From assembly GCA_002366755.1 (NCBI GenBank), contig DFBV01000046.1, forward strand, positions 1-11,227: 11,227 nt of DNA, given 5' to 3'. Shown here piece by piece: positions 1-7,100 of this stretch. The stretch is from Anaerolineales bacterium UBA3071. Its GTDB lineage: Bacteria > Chloroflexota > Anaerolineae > UBA3071. The translations under genes were made by a program, and so were the position numbers. The notes beneath the pieces were generated by a model. That model worked only from the letters and a program-made list of their open reading frames with translations, was not told where the DNA came from and made no database searches. Numbering within the stretch: position 1 is the first letter of the stretch; every line of letters begins with the position of its first letter.

Positions 1-315
1 GCTCCAGAAGCCATCGGGGTCGTGGCCTTCGCCACCACAGTGGTCGGTTTCTGCGCTTTTCTCACCAATGTGCAGGGACAGAAAGCTATCATTTCGGCCG
101 CGTCTCGACGCTCACGGTGATCGGCGAACGGCTGCTGATCCCCAAGGCCTGGTTCGAGCGAGAACTCGATTTCCTGCACGCCAACATCCCCGGCCTGGCG
201 GGGATCATCGCCAACGCTGCGGTGGTTGTCTCGCTCGGCCTCCTTGGGGCAGGGCCGTGGAGTATCGTCGGATTGAAGGGTTGCTACGCTGCGCATCATC
301 CTGTGGCGTGATTGA
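1..315 (+). pseudogene. Decayed Wzx/PST-type polysaccharide flippase remnant (frameshifted, 5' end outside window)
   Basis: No single frame is open across this stretch. Frame 1 opens with a hydrophobic segment (PEAIGVVAFATTVVGF) of the kind seen around the second membrane helix of polysaccharide-transporter (PST, MOP superfamily) flippases, and stops at 118-120. The similarity resumes in frame 3 from about base 84 to 311. That part contains HFGRVSTLTVI, then LLIPKAWFERELDF and LLGAGPWSIVGLKG, which resemble the family's '..R.LLQRELRF..' loop and the following '..LLG.G.WSLV..' helix. Near base 280 the plausible reading returns to frame 1 (VATLRIILWRD, stop 313-315). Relative to family members, a stretch of several dozen residues also seems to be missing between HFGRVSTLTVI and the RELDF loop. 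The gene looks inactivated by two frameshifts and probably an internal deletion, although assembly error could explain the frameshifts. The family call is from remembered patterns. An intact flippase of another subfamily follows immediately. Confidence 0.6.
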
Positions 316-326
316 ACTGATTGAAC
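309..326 (+). repeat. 9-bp perfect tandem duplication at the pseudogene end
   Basis: The unit TGATTGAAC occurs twice head to tail (309-317 and 318-326), followed by a partial third unit (TG). The first copy contains the frame-3 stop (309-311) and the frame-1 stop (313-315) that end the flippase remnant. It looks like a replication-slippage scar in non-functional sequence. No regulatory role can be shown. Confidence 0.8.
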
Positions 327-359
327 TGGCTATTCAGCGTGTTGCCCAGTCTACCACAC

Positions 360-1922
360 ATGAATCGATCGACCAGCTTGTTTCGTTCCAGTCTTCTGAT
401 AACGGTGCTTTCCCTGATCAGCATTGGTCTGGGTTTGGCGACGCAGATCATTCTGTCGCGCTGGTTTGGGGCCGGTGTTGAGCTAGACGCCTATTTCGCG
501 TCCAGTTCGGTCCCCAACCTATTTGCACTTGTCCTCACTGGCTCGTTAACCATTGTCTTCGTGCCAGTTTTTCTCACCTATGAGTCGCAGGATTCCACAG
601 AGCAAGCCTGGGGGGTTGCGGGAGGCTTTCTGAACCTACTCATTTTGGTCCTCGGTATCATCAGTATCTTGGGGGTGTTGCTCGCACCCTTGGTCATCCG
701 TTTTCTTGTACCTGGCTATAGGATTGAAAGCCTCGGTTACGAACTGGTGATGACCATGTTCCGGATCCAGTGGCCCATCATCCTCTTCAGCGGAATCAAC
801 GGCGTGCTTTCTGGCATTTACTATACCCAAAGTCGTTTTGCCCGCCCAGCAGCAGCGCCGGTCATCAGCAGTGGCTGCACCTTACTCTTCACGCTACTAT
901 TGCGTCAGCAAGTTGGCATCGTTAGCACAGCAATCGGCTCTCTGATCGGGCCAATCGTGCAAACAGCCCTGCTGCTGCCGATCCTGATCCATAACGATTA
1001 CTATAGACTTCATATTGATTGGCAACACCCGGGCTTACGACAAGTGGGAAAGCTGATGCTGCCTTGGGTCACTTTCAATGCTCTGGCGAAGGGAACCAGT
1101 GTTTTGGACACAGTACTTACTTCGACACTTCCTGCCGGTAGCCTTTCTTACCTGAGCTACAGTAATCGCTTGGTGAACCTTACCGTCAACCTCATTTCGC
1201 GCGGGACCGCCCTGAGTGTGTTTCCTCGCATCTCTCGCAGTCATGCTGCGTCGGACCCAGCCAGCTTTCGTCTCTATTTCTCCATCGGCATACGGTTCAT
1301 CGGTATCCTAGCGATCCCCGCCACAGGTGCTTTGATTGCCGTCAGAGAGCCATTGATGCGGATGCTGTTTGAGCGCGGCTTGTTCACTTCTGGCGACACC
1401 ACTGCAACTGGCCTGGCCCTCGCCGTCTACGCCACCGCGTTGACAAGCTTGGCTTTTGGCTCCATCGTCAGCAATACGTTCTACGCTCGTCACGATACGT
1501 TGACGCCAGCGCTCATTGGCTTTGTCGGCATTTTTCTTCAAGCAGGCCTGGCTTTCCTCCTCATTCCCTATCTCTCCTACTTGGCGATGGCTGTATCCTT
1601 CTCAGTGTTGGCTTGTCTCAAACTAAGTACCATGGTCTACCTCTTATGGAGACGTACTCGGTTGTTGGATGGACAGCAGATCGTCATCTCTTTGTCAAGA
1701 ATGGTCCTAGCCGCTCTGTTGATGTATTCATGGTTGACATTGGCTTTGCCCAGAGTAGAAGCAACGGCTTCGACGGCAACTGGCCTTATTGTGAGGTTAG
1801 TCCCTGTTGGGCTTATCGCCCTTGCCATTTATGTCTTCGCACTCTTCCTGCTAAGATCGCCTGAGTTGGCGATTCTAGGCAAGCGCTTCTGTGGGCGTAT
1901 TCTGGCGAGAGACAGCGTATGA
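360..1922 (+). CDS. MurJ/MviN-like MOP-superfamily lipid-linked oligosaccharide flippase
   Basis: This 520-residue, very hydrophobic protein has roughly 13-14 membrane segments and matches the length and pattern of MurJ/MviN proteins. The N-terminal signature LSRWFGAGVELDAYF (residues 32-46) followed by VPNLF corresponds to the MurJ 'AR.FGAG...DAFF...PNL' block. The later SYSNRLVNL corresponds to the MurJ 'YYADRL' block, and FPRISR to its 'LPSLSK' block. Canonical MurJ flips lipid II. In a glycan cluster a paralogue probably flips a lipid-linked glycan unit. By my alignment to E. coli MurJ from memory, Asp39 (here D43) and Arg270 (NRL) are kept, but Arg18, Arg24 and Arg52 are replaced by I22, T28 and A56, which argues against the housekeeping role. 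The ATG at 360 is chosen because the FGAG block then sits at the usual distance from the N terminus. The frame is open to TTG 321 and GTG 339, and no good ribosome site marks any of them. The stop overlaps the next start as ATGA. Confidence 0.88.
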   Translation: MNRSTSLFRSSLLITVLSLISIGLGLATQIILSRWFGAGVELDAYFASSSVPNLFALVLTGSLTIVFVPVFLTYESQDSTEQAWGVAGGFLNLLILVLGIISILGVLLAPLVIRFLVPGYRIESLGYELVMTMFRIQWPIILFSGINGVLSGIYYTQSRFARPAAAPVISSGCTLLFTLLLRQQVGIVSTAIGSLIGPIVQTALLLPILIHNDYYRLHIDWQHPGLRQVGKLMLPWVTFNALAKGTSVLDTVLTSTLPAGSLSYLSYSNRLVNLTVNLISRGTALSVFPRISRSHAASDPASFRLYFSIGIRFIGILAIPATGALIAVREPLMRMLFERGLFTSGDTTATGLALAVYATALTSLAFGSIVSNTFYARHDTLTPALIGFVGIFLQAGLAFLLIPYLSYLAMAVSFSVLACLKLSTMVYLLWRRTRLLDGQQIVISLSRMVLAALLMYSWLTLALPRVEATASTATGLIVRLVPVGLIALAIYVFALFLLRSPELAILGKRFCGRILARDSV

Positions 1923-2596
1923 ACTATCCCAAGACACAACGAAGAAGACTGGCTGGGGCAAAGGTACAGGTCGGCAAGAGCTGGGGGCTCATACACCCTG
2001 ACCGCTGGCAAGCACTAGCACAGCTCGATCCCGCTGGAGTGTTCTTGGATGTAGGTTGTGCCAGGGGCTCATACGTTGAGCGCCTGCGTGCTATGGGACG
2101 GACAGCCTGGGGAACCGATCTCCTGCTGTACACTACCTGGGTTTCACGCCCTCACTGCTTTCAGAGCGATGCCCCGTACCTACCTATTGTGTCCCATTCA
2201 GTTGATTATCTCTTTGCCTTTGAGGTGTTAGAACATATCTCACAGCCATTGTCGGTTCTGCGTGAGTTCAAGCGCGTTACGAGACAAAACCTCATCCTAC
2301 CTGTGCCTAACTGTGAGGTGCCTTCCGCCTTACGTCGTGCAGGTTTGACGTTTCACCACTACGTAGATCCAACGCACACCAACTTTTCCACCTCACAAAG
2401 CCTGCACCAAGCAGTGACTGCCGCTGGCTTCAGAGTAGAAAGCGTCAGACTCATTAACCCAGTCTTACCAGAACTGCTCACGTTTGCAGCCTGGCGAATG
2501 CCCAACCAGCTTGCGTCGAGGTTAGCACGGTTGCTGCAACAAGTGCCTGGCCGATGCCAATTCTACTTGACCATTCTCTTGGCCGCATCTGCGTAA
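1919..2596 (+). CDS. Class I SAM-dependent methyltransferase (Methyltransf_11/23-like)
   Basis: This 225-residue cytosolic protein has a Rossmann-type methyltransferase core. Motif I, LDVGCARGSY, lies at residues 43-52 and binds the methionine part of SAM. An acidic residue at the end of strand 2 (D67) would bind the ribose. SDAPYLP (83-89) and then VDYLFAFEVLEH (95-106), with the typical E-H pair, form the motif II-III region. The C-terminal part has HTNFSTSQSLHQAVTAAGF, a segment typical of this group ahead of the last strands. It probably O-methylates a sugar or another small acceptor of the glycan assembled here, but the acceptor cannot be read from sequence. There are no membrane segments. 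The start overlaps the flippase stop by four bases (ATGA), so translation is probably coupled. Coding bases look AT-richer than genes further downstream: the line 2161-2220 has 28 G/C of 60. Confidence 0.87.
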   Translation: MNYPKTQRRRLAGAKVQVGKSWGLIHPDRWQALAQLDPAGVFLDVGCARGSYVERLRAMGRTAWGTDLLLYTTWVSRPHCFQSDAPYLPIVSHSVDYLFAFEVLEHISQPLSVLREFKRVTRQNLILPVPNCEVPSALRRAGLTFHHYVDPTHTNFSTSQSLHQAVTAAGFRVESVRLINPVLPELLTFAAWRMPNQLASRLARLLQQVPGRCQFYLTILLAASA

Positions 2597-2601
2597 GTAG
2601 C

Positions 2602-2608
2602 AAAGGTG
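2602..2608 (+). promoter_or_regulatory. Ribosome binding site for the GT4 gene at 2619
   Basis: AAAGGTG lies ten bases before the ATG at 2619, in the 22-base gap after the methyltransferase stop. It supports this start and independent translation initiation. No promoter or terminator is evident in the gap. Confidence 0.55.
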
Positions 2609-2618
2609 TCTTCCCATC

Positions 2619-3794
2619 ATGCGTGTTCTCGTTTTGACACCAACTTTTCTACCTGTTTGGGGCGGCGCTGAGCGATTGCTCTACGAGGTGCTCATCCGTC
2701 TGGTCAAAAGGCACGAAGTCTACATGCTGACACCTCGGCAGCCGCCCCACGTTCTGCAACGGCATCAGCAAGCACCTCAATTGCACATTCCTTTCCCGAT
2801 ACATCGCTACACGGAGAAACATCGTTGGGATCAGGTGCGAGGACGACGTTTGCACCGGGGTTTTTTCCCGCCCTTCGGATTGTCAGCCATCAGTACCACC
2901 CAGGATCTGGTTCGACGGCTGAAGCCGGACGTGATCCACGTTTATTACGCCATTCCCACAGGTCTGGCTGGTCTGATCGCCAGATGGCGTTATCATATTC
3001 CCATGGTTCTGAGCTTCATCGGCCGCGATGTGCCCGGGCCAGACACGCCGGCTGGCTGGGGATATTACGACCGGCTTCTGGCGAACGCAGCAGACGAGGT
3101 AACTTTTGTCTCGCATTACTGTCGGAAAGCGATTTACGGGCACCGAGCAAGCACCAAGGGCATAATAATCGGCGCAGGGGTCCATGCCCCACTCAGAGTT
3201 TCCCCCGAGCAGGTACTCGCTCTTCGCCAAAGGCTACGGATTGATGCCGATACCGTGGTGCTCTTTGCCTTGCAGCGATTAAGCAGCTACAAAGGCGTGG
3301 ACGTACTCATTCGCGGCATGGAACATCTGATTGATGTACCCTGTGTCTTGTTAATCGCCGGTTCTGGCACGGACAGACCTCGCCTGGAAGCCTTGGTCGC
3401 TGAACGTAGCCTACAGGACAGGGTGCGCTTTCTGGGCTTCGTCGAGGAGGAGACATTGCCTGCTTATTGGGCCCTGGCGGACCTTTTTCTTTTCCACTCA
3501 TACTACGAGACGTTTGGCCTTGTCATTGCTGAAGCCATGGCTGCTGGCAAAGCGGTGGTTTCGGTACGCAACACAGCAATTCCTGAGGTAGTCGAAGATG
3601 GCGTGACTGGCCTATTGGTTGAACCAGGAAACCCACAAGCACTGGCAGCCGCTATCCGACAGCTCATTAGGGCTCCGGAGAAACGCCAGGCTATGGGAAA
3701 AGCGGGAAGTGCTAAAGCGATGCGCTTGTACAGTTGGGATGCAGTTGCTCAAGCTTATGAAACCGCTTTACAGGGAGCGCTCGCCTATGGCTGA
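2619..3794 (+). CDS. GT4-family glycosyltransferase
   Basis: This 391-residue protein has the two-domain GT-B architecture. The N-terminal acceptor domain starts with RVLVLTPTFLPVWGGAER (residues 2-19), the family's glycine-rich 'GGxE' loop, and has PDVIHVYY near 103-110. The C-terminal nucleotide-sugar-binding domain has LQRLSSYKG with R220 and K225, the basic pair that binds donor phosphates. It then has LLIAGSG, RVRFLGFV, and YETFGLVIAEAMAAGKAVV with the canonical E297-x7-E305 motif, followed by IPEVVEDGVTGLLVEPG. Family knowledge predicts a retaining transferase using an NDP-sugar to extend a lipid-linked oligosaccharide on the cytoplasmic face. The particular sugar and linkage cannot be deduced. 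Length is normal, and there are no membrane segments. The last eight bases overlap the start of the next methyltransferase, consistent with one operon. Confidence 0.94.
   Translation: MRVLVLTPTFLPVWGGAERLLYEVLIRLVKRHEVYMLTPRQPPHVLQRHQQAPQLHIPFPIHRYTEKHRWDQVRGRRLHRGFFPPFGLSAISTTQDLVRRLKPDVIHVYYAIPTGLAGLIARWRYHIPMVLSFIGRDVPGPDTPAGWGYYDRLLANAADEVTFVSHYCRKAIYGHRASTKGIIIGAGVHAPLRVSPEQVLALRQRLRIDADTVVLFALQRLSSYKGVDVLIRGMEHLIDVPCVLLIAGSGTDRPRLEALVAERSLQDRVRFLGFVEEETLPAYWALADLFLFHSYYETFGLVIAEAMAAGKAVVSVRNTAIPEVVEDGVTGLLVEPGNPQALAAAIRQLIRAPEKRQAMGKAGSAKAMRLYSWDAVAQAYETALQGALAYG
3772..3777 (+). promoter_or_regulatory. Ribosome binding site deciding the start at 3787
   Basis: AGGGAG lies nine bases ahead of ATG 3787, inside the end of the preceding glycosyltransferase gene. 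It favours 3787 over the upstream ATG at 3619 in the same open frame. The upstream extension would overlap the GT4 gene by about 175 bases and shows no family similarity. Confidence 0.65.
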
Positions 3795-4713
3795 CTTTGG
3801 TCAAACTGTCATCATCGACCGACGTGAAGCGACATATGTCCCCTGTCCGCTTTGCCACAGTAGTGAAGTTGAAACCCTATTCGTCCGTCACCAATTCGCC
3901 TATCAGCGTTGCTGTCGCTGTCAAATGGTGCGAGTGAACCCTCAACTAACGGCCGCCGCCATCAAGGCCCTGTATCGAAAAGGGTACGAAAGCAAGAGCC
4001 GCTTTCACGCCAAGGGACCGCTCCTGATTCCCTCCCAGCAGCGGCGCATACTTGCCAAACTGGCGGATATCGCCAACCAGCGAGGACGATTGCTTGATGT
4101 GGGCTGTTTCGAGGGGCAATTCCTCCGCGTTGCTCAAGCGTTGGGTTGGCAGGTGGTGGGTACCGAGATCTCAACAATGGCTGCTAGTTTTGCTCGCGAA
4201 ACGTGCGGGCTCGATGTCCGAATCGGCGCGCTAGAGACCCTGGCCCTGCCCGCGCATAGCTTTGACGCAGTCACTTTCCATGACGTGGTCGAACATTTGC
4301 CCCAGCCAGTCCACACCCTGGCTGAGGCCGCACGTGTATTGCCGCCAGGCGGCGCCCTTTACATCTGGACTCCCAACTTTGACAGCCTTACGCGACGTCT
4401 GATTTTGGGACAGCAATGGGGAGCGGTCATTTTCCCCTGGCATCTGTGCTATTTCACCCCGGCCACTTTGACCCGTGCCATAGAGCAAGCAGGATTTGAA
4501 TTAGTGTCCATCACAACGCGCAACTGGCTTCTGGACCGTCGCGATCGTTACCTGGCCTTGCAGAATAAAGCAGGCTTGCCACCACGCTCTCCCTCGGTGC
4601 TGCGGCTCCATCGGCTTCTTGATCGTGCTTCGCATCCCTTCTTTGCGTGGGCTAGTGACCGTGGCTGGCACTTGGGGGCACAGATCGGATTATTCGCCAG
4701 GAAAAACAGATGA
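3787..4713 (+). CDS. Class I SAM-dependent methyltransferase with N-terminal Cys4 zinc-ribbon-like module
   Basis: This 308-residue protein has two parts. Residues 19-52 hold C20-P-L-C23 and C42-x2-C45 (CRC pattern) followed by VNPQ, a zinc-ribbon-like knuckle pair found in front of many glycan-cluster methyltransferases. The SAM-binding core follows: LLDVGCFEGQF (102-112), acidic E127 after strand 2, FDAVTFHDVVEH (159-170, ending E169-H170), PGGALYIWTPN, and a late WHLCYFTPATL segment close to the family's '.EHL.yFt..tL' signature. It probably methylates a sugar or nucleotide-sugar in the pathway. Some zinc-containing relatives act on deoxysugars (C- or O-methyltransferases), but the substrate is not determined here. 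The start is set by a good ribosome site nine bases upstream, and it overlaps the GT4 stop by eight bases (ATGGCTGA). Its own stop overlaps the next start as ATGA. Confidence 0.88.
   Translation: MADFGQTVIIDRREATYVPCPLCHSSEVETLFVRHQFAYQRCCRCQMVRVNPQLTAAAIKALYRKGYESKSRFHAKGPLLIPSQQRRILAKLADIANQRGRLLDVGCFEGQFLRVAQALGWQVVGTEISTMAASFARETCGLDVRIGALETLALPAHSFDAVTFHDVVEHLPQPVHTLAEAARVLPPGGALYIWTPNFDSLTRRLILGQQWGAVIFPWHLCYFTPATLTRAIEQAGFELVSITTRNWLLDRRDRYLALQNKAGLPPRSPSVLRLHRLLDRASHPFFAWASDRGWHLGAQIGLFARKNR
4699..4702 (+). promoter_or_regulatory. Ribosome binding site for the GT4 gene at 4710
   Basis: AGGA, within an AGGAAAAA run, lies seven bases before the ATG at 4710. It supports that start, which overlaps the upstream stop by four bases. 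Confidence 0.5.
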
Positions 4714-5912
4714 CCATACCGCGGATTGTAGTCCTGATCCAACGCTTCTACCCCATCATCGGTGGCATGGAACGGCAATGCCTGGCCATCCTGAGCCGTT
4801 TTGTGAGCCAAGGGAGGGATTTCACCGTTTGGACCCATCGGCCAACCCCTGACTCATCTCCTGCGACAAGGGTGGCAGGCATCACAGTACGACGTTTTGG
4901 TCAGGGCACCTGGTCGCCGACCGATATGTACGCGGGCTGGTGGGCCATGCTGCGCACCTTGTACTGGGAACGCAACAGCTATGATCTGATTCATGTTTAC
5001 GGTGCTGGACATCTGGCCACGATCGGGTTGCTGGTAGGCCGGCTGGCTGGCAAACCCGTGGTAGTGCGACCAGCCACTTACAGCGACGTCACCCGCTATC
5101 TGGCAGGGGGAAGATCGCCTGAGCAAACGTGGCTGGGTTGCCTAATCGATTTCGATCCTTTGCACCTGAAGCACCACCTCTTCAAACGAGCAACCGCCTG
5201 GGTGGCGCTGACCGAAGAAATACGCAGCGAATTGCAGGCATTGGGCTTTCCACCTCAGCGGATTCACCTCATCGCCAACGGCGTTGATGAGGAGCATTAC
5301 CGGCCAGCCGACGCAGATACCAGGCAACGCCTGCGGGCAGCACTCAATCTCCCTGCCTCCGCAGTGGTTTTTCTGTTTATCGGCCGCTTCGTCACACGCA
5401 AAGGCTTGCTCGACCTGCTCACGGCCTGGGAACAGTTAGTGGAAACCGAGAACGGCCTTTACCTACTGCTGGTAGGGTCAGGCAAAGATCAGCCCGACTC
5501 GATTGAAACAGAGGTGCTGGCGAGGACTACCCACCTGTCGTTCTTGCAGCACATAGGGTTAGTGGACGATCCCGTGGATCTCTACCGGCTCGCTGACGTC
5601 TTGGTCCTGCCCTCTCACCGTGAGGGTCTGCCCAATGTGCTGCTGGAAGGGATGGCCTGCGGCCTGGCGCCGGTGGTAACGCAGATTGGCGGCGTGGCTG
5701 ATGTCATCCAATCCGGATACAATGGGCTAGCCGTTCCGCCACAACAGCAAGCTGCGCTGGCGATGGCCATGAAAACGCTGATCCACCAGCCTGCTCTACG
5801 TGCCTCTCTGGCGGCCGCTGCCCGAGAAACCATACTCACCCGCTACAGCCTACATCAAACAATCGCCGCTTATGATCACCTTTATCTAGAGTGCATCAAG
5901 ACCAACTCATGA
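4710..5912 (+). CDS. GT4-family glycosyltransferase
   Basis: This 400-residue GT-B enzyme has an N-terminal domain beginning IVVLIQRFYPIIGGMERQ (residues 6-23, the 'GGxE' loop) and a DLIHVYGAGH segment near 92-101. The connecting HLIANGVDEEHY motif is typical of the family. The donor domain has IGRFVTRKG with R226 and K231, LLLVGSGKD, and LADVLVLPSHREGLPNVLLE with E305-x7-E313, then GLAPVVTQIGGVADVI. All features expected of an active retaining GT4 enzyme are present. It would transfer a sugar from an NDP-sugar to the growing glycan on the cytoplasmic side. Sugar specificity cannot be inferred. It is not obviously a recent duplicate of the GT4 at 2619-3794, because only family motifs are shared. 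ATGA overlaps occur at both ends. Confidence 0.94.
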   Translation: MTIPRIVVLIQRFYPIIGGMERQCLAILSRFVSQGRDFTVWTHRPTPDSSPATRVAGITVRRFGQGTWSPTDMYAGWWAMLRTLYWERNSYDLIHVYGAGHLATIGLLVGRLAGKPVVVRPATYSDVTRYLAGGRSPEQTWLGCLIDFDPLHLKHHLFKRATAWVALTEEIRSELQALGFPPQRIHLIANGVDEEHYRPADADTRQRLRAALNLPASAVVFLFIGRFVTRKGLLDLLTAWEQLVETENGLYLLLVGSGKDQPDSIETEVLARTTHLSFLQHIGLVDDPVDLYRLADVLVLPSHREGLPNVLLEGMACGLAPVVTQIGGVADVIQSGYNGLAVPPQQQAALAMAMKTLIHQPALRASLAAAARETILTRYSLHQTIAAYDHLYLECIKTNS

Positions 5913-7063
5913 GCCAACGCATCTGTATACTAGTCGCCAATCTATCCAGCAACGCCCTGGGACGGGCGTACCTCCTGGCCCGCGTGCTCCAGCGGTGCTA
6001 CGAGGTGGAGGTGCTGGGACCAACCTTTGGTCAGTACATCTGGCCTCCCTGCGACACGGGCGAATTCGCCTACAAGATAGTGCGCGGCTGCAACTTCCCC
6101 CGCTTCTTCCTGTCCATGCGCGAGCTGCTGCGCCAGATCGAGGGAGATGCCATCTACGCCGTGAAGCCGCGTCCGGCCAGCTTCGGCGTGGGGTTGCTGG
6201 CCCAGCGGCAACGAGGGATGCCGCTGGTGTTGGATATTGACGATTGGGACATTGAGGGGGAATACGCCCTGAGCCGCTGGCGCAGGCTGCTCGGCCTCGT
6301 CGGGCGGCTGCACAATCCCTACGCCAACCAGTACCTGCTGCTCATGGAGCGGCTCATCCCCCAGGCCGACGCCATCACCACCGTCTCCAGCATGCTGCAG
6401 CAGCGCTTCGGCGGTGTGTACGTGCCGCATGGGCGCGATACGGAGCATGTCGACCCGGCACGTTACTCTGGCCAGGTCCTGCGGCGGGCCTGGGGCCTCG
6501 ACGAGCGCAAGATCGTGATGTTTCTGGGCACGCCACGGCCGCACAAAGGGTTGGAGGAACTCATCGCCGCCTTGCATCGCCTGGCCGACCTGCCGCTGAC
6601 CCTGGTCATCGTTGGCGTGGATCGCCGCGATCCGTACACCAGGCGGCTGGCCGCGCTGGGCGGGGAGCGGATGCACCTACTGGACATGCAACCTTTTTCC
6701 GAGATCCCCCGCTTCCTGGCCGCGGCCGATCTGGTGGTGCTGCCGCAGCGAGACATCCCCTTCGCCCGCGCCCAGGTGCCGGCCAAGGTGTTCGACGCCA
6801 TGGCCATGGCCCGGCCCATCGTGGCCACCGCTGTGGGTGATTTGCCGCAGATCCTGGAAGGGTGCGGGCTGATCGTCCCGCCAGGAGACGTGCCCGCGCT
6901 GGCCGAGGCCATCCGCCGCCTGGTGCTCGACGCGTCGTTAGCGGAAGAGATGGGCCGACGGGCGCGGCAGCGCTGCATCGAGCGCTACAGTTGGAACGTG
7001 ATGGAAGAGACTTTGGATCAGCTCTTCCAAAACATGCTCAGCGGCACCCAGCGGCAGTGCTGA
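5909..7063 (+). CDS. GT4-like glycosyltransferase with atypical E-x7-E site
   Basis: This 384-residue GT-B protein is divergent in its N-terminal half. ICILVANLSSNALGRAYLLA replaces the usual GGxE loop, and DAIYAVKPRPAS and VLDIDDWD occur about one third along; the latter resembles relatives that carry 'DxDD' at the end of a core strand. The C-terminal domain is clearly GT4-like: MFLGTPRPHKGLEEL with R210 and K213, LVIVGVD, FLAAADLVVLPQ, AQVPAKVFDAMAMARPIVAT, and a glycine-rich LIVPPGD. At the place of the usual E-x7-E motif it has A288 and D296, so both glutamates are replaced. This is known in some divergent branches but should be checked. The ATG at 5909 is preferred over GTG 5891 because it makes the standard ATGA overlap with the upstream stop. 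Base composition is clearly richer in G/C than upstream (41 of 60 in 6121-6180), and long open antisense frames are a by-product of that. Confidence 0.87.
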   Translation: MSQRICILVANLSSNALGRAYLLARVLQRCYEVEVLGPTFGQYIWPPCDTGEFAYKIVRGCNFPRFFLSMRELLRQIEGDAIYAVKPRPASFGVGLLAQRQRGMPLVLDIDDWDIEGEYALSRWRRLLGLVGRLHNPYANQYLLLMERLIPQADAITTVSSMLQQRFGGVYVPHGRDTEHVDPARYSGQVLRRAWGLDERKIVMFLGTPRPHKGLEELIAALHRLADLPLTLVIVGVDRRDPYTRRLAALGGERMHLLDMQPFSEIPRFLAAADLVVLPQRDIPFARAQVPAKVFDAMAMARPIVATAVGDLPQILEGCGLIVPPGDVPALAEAIRRLVLDASLAEEMGRRARQRCIERYSWNVMEETLDQLFQNMLSGTQRQC

Positions 7064-7100
7064 CATTCGGTGCACACTCCATCACTTGGAACACATCGCT
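7064..7100 (+). other. Short intergenic gap, no recognisable signal
   Basis: These 37 bases between the GT4-like gene and the GT39-like gene are the longest spacer between intact genes. I see no inverted repeat, no T-run and no good promoter. The stretch marks the return from GC-rich to more balanced composition. Confidence 0.5.

Noticed and set aside
68..481. A 137-codon open frame across the pseudogene and flippase start
   Set aside because: Its residues show no family pattern and are rich in Arg, Gln and Ser. It overlaps the clear flippase-like residues in other frames and runs into the intact MurJ-like gene.
2857..2869. GGGG-TTTTTT-CCC run resembling a tiny hairpin or terminator
   Set aside because: It lies inside the conserved GT4 coding frame (RGFFPPFG), has only a three- or four-base stem, and has no following T-run.
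3619..3786. Upstream in-frame extension of the zinc-ribbon methyltransferase to ATG 3619
   Set aside because: It would lie wholly inside the conserved end of the GT4 gene and adds residues without family similarity. A good ribosome site marks ATG 3787.
5942..6978. Long antisense open frames opposite the third glycosyltransferase
   Set aside because: They reflect the high G/C at third codon positions of the real gene. Their translations are low-complexity and show no domain motifs.
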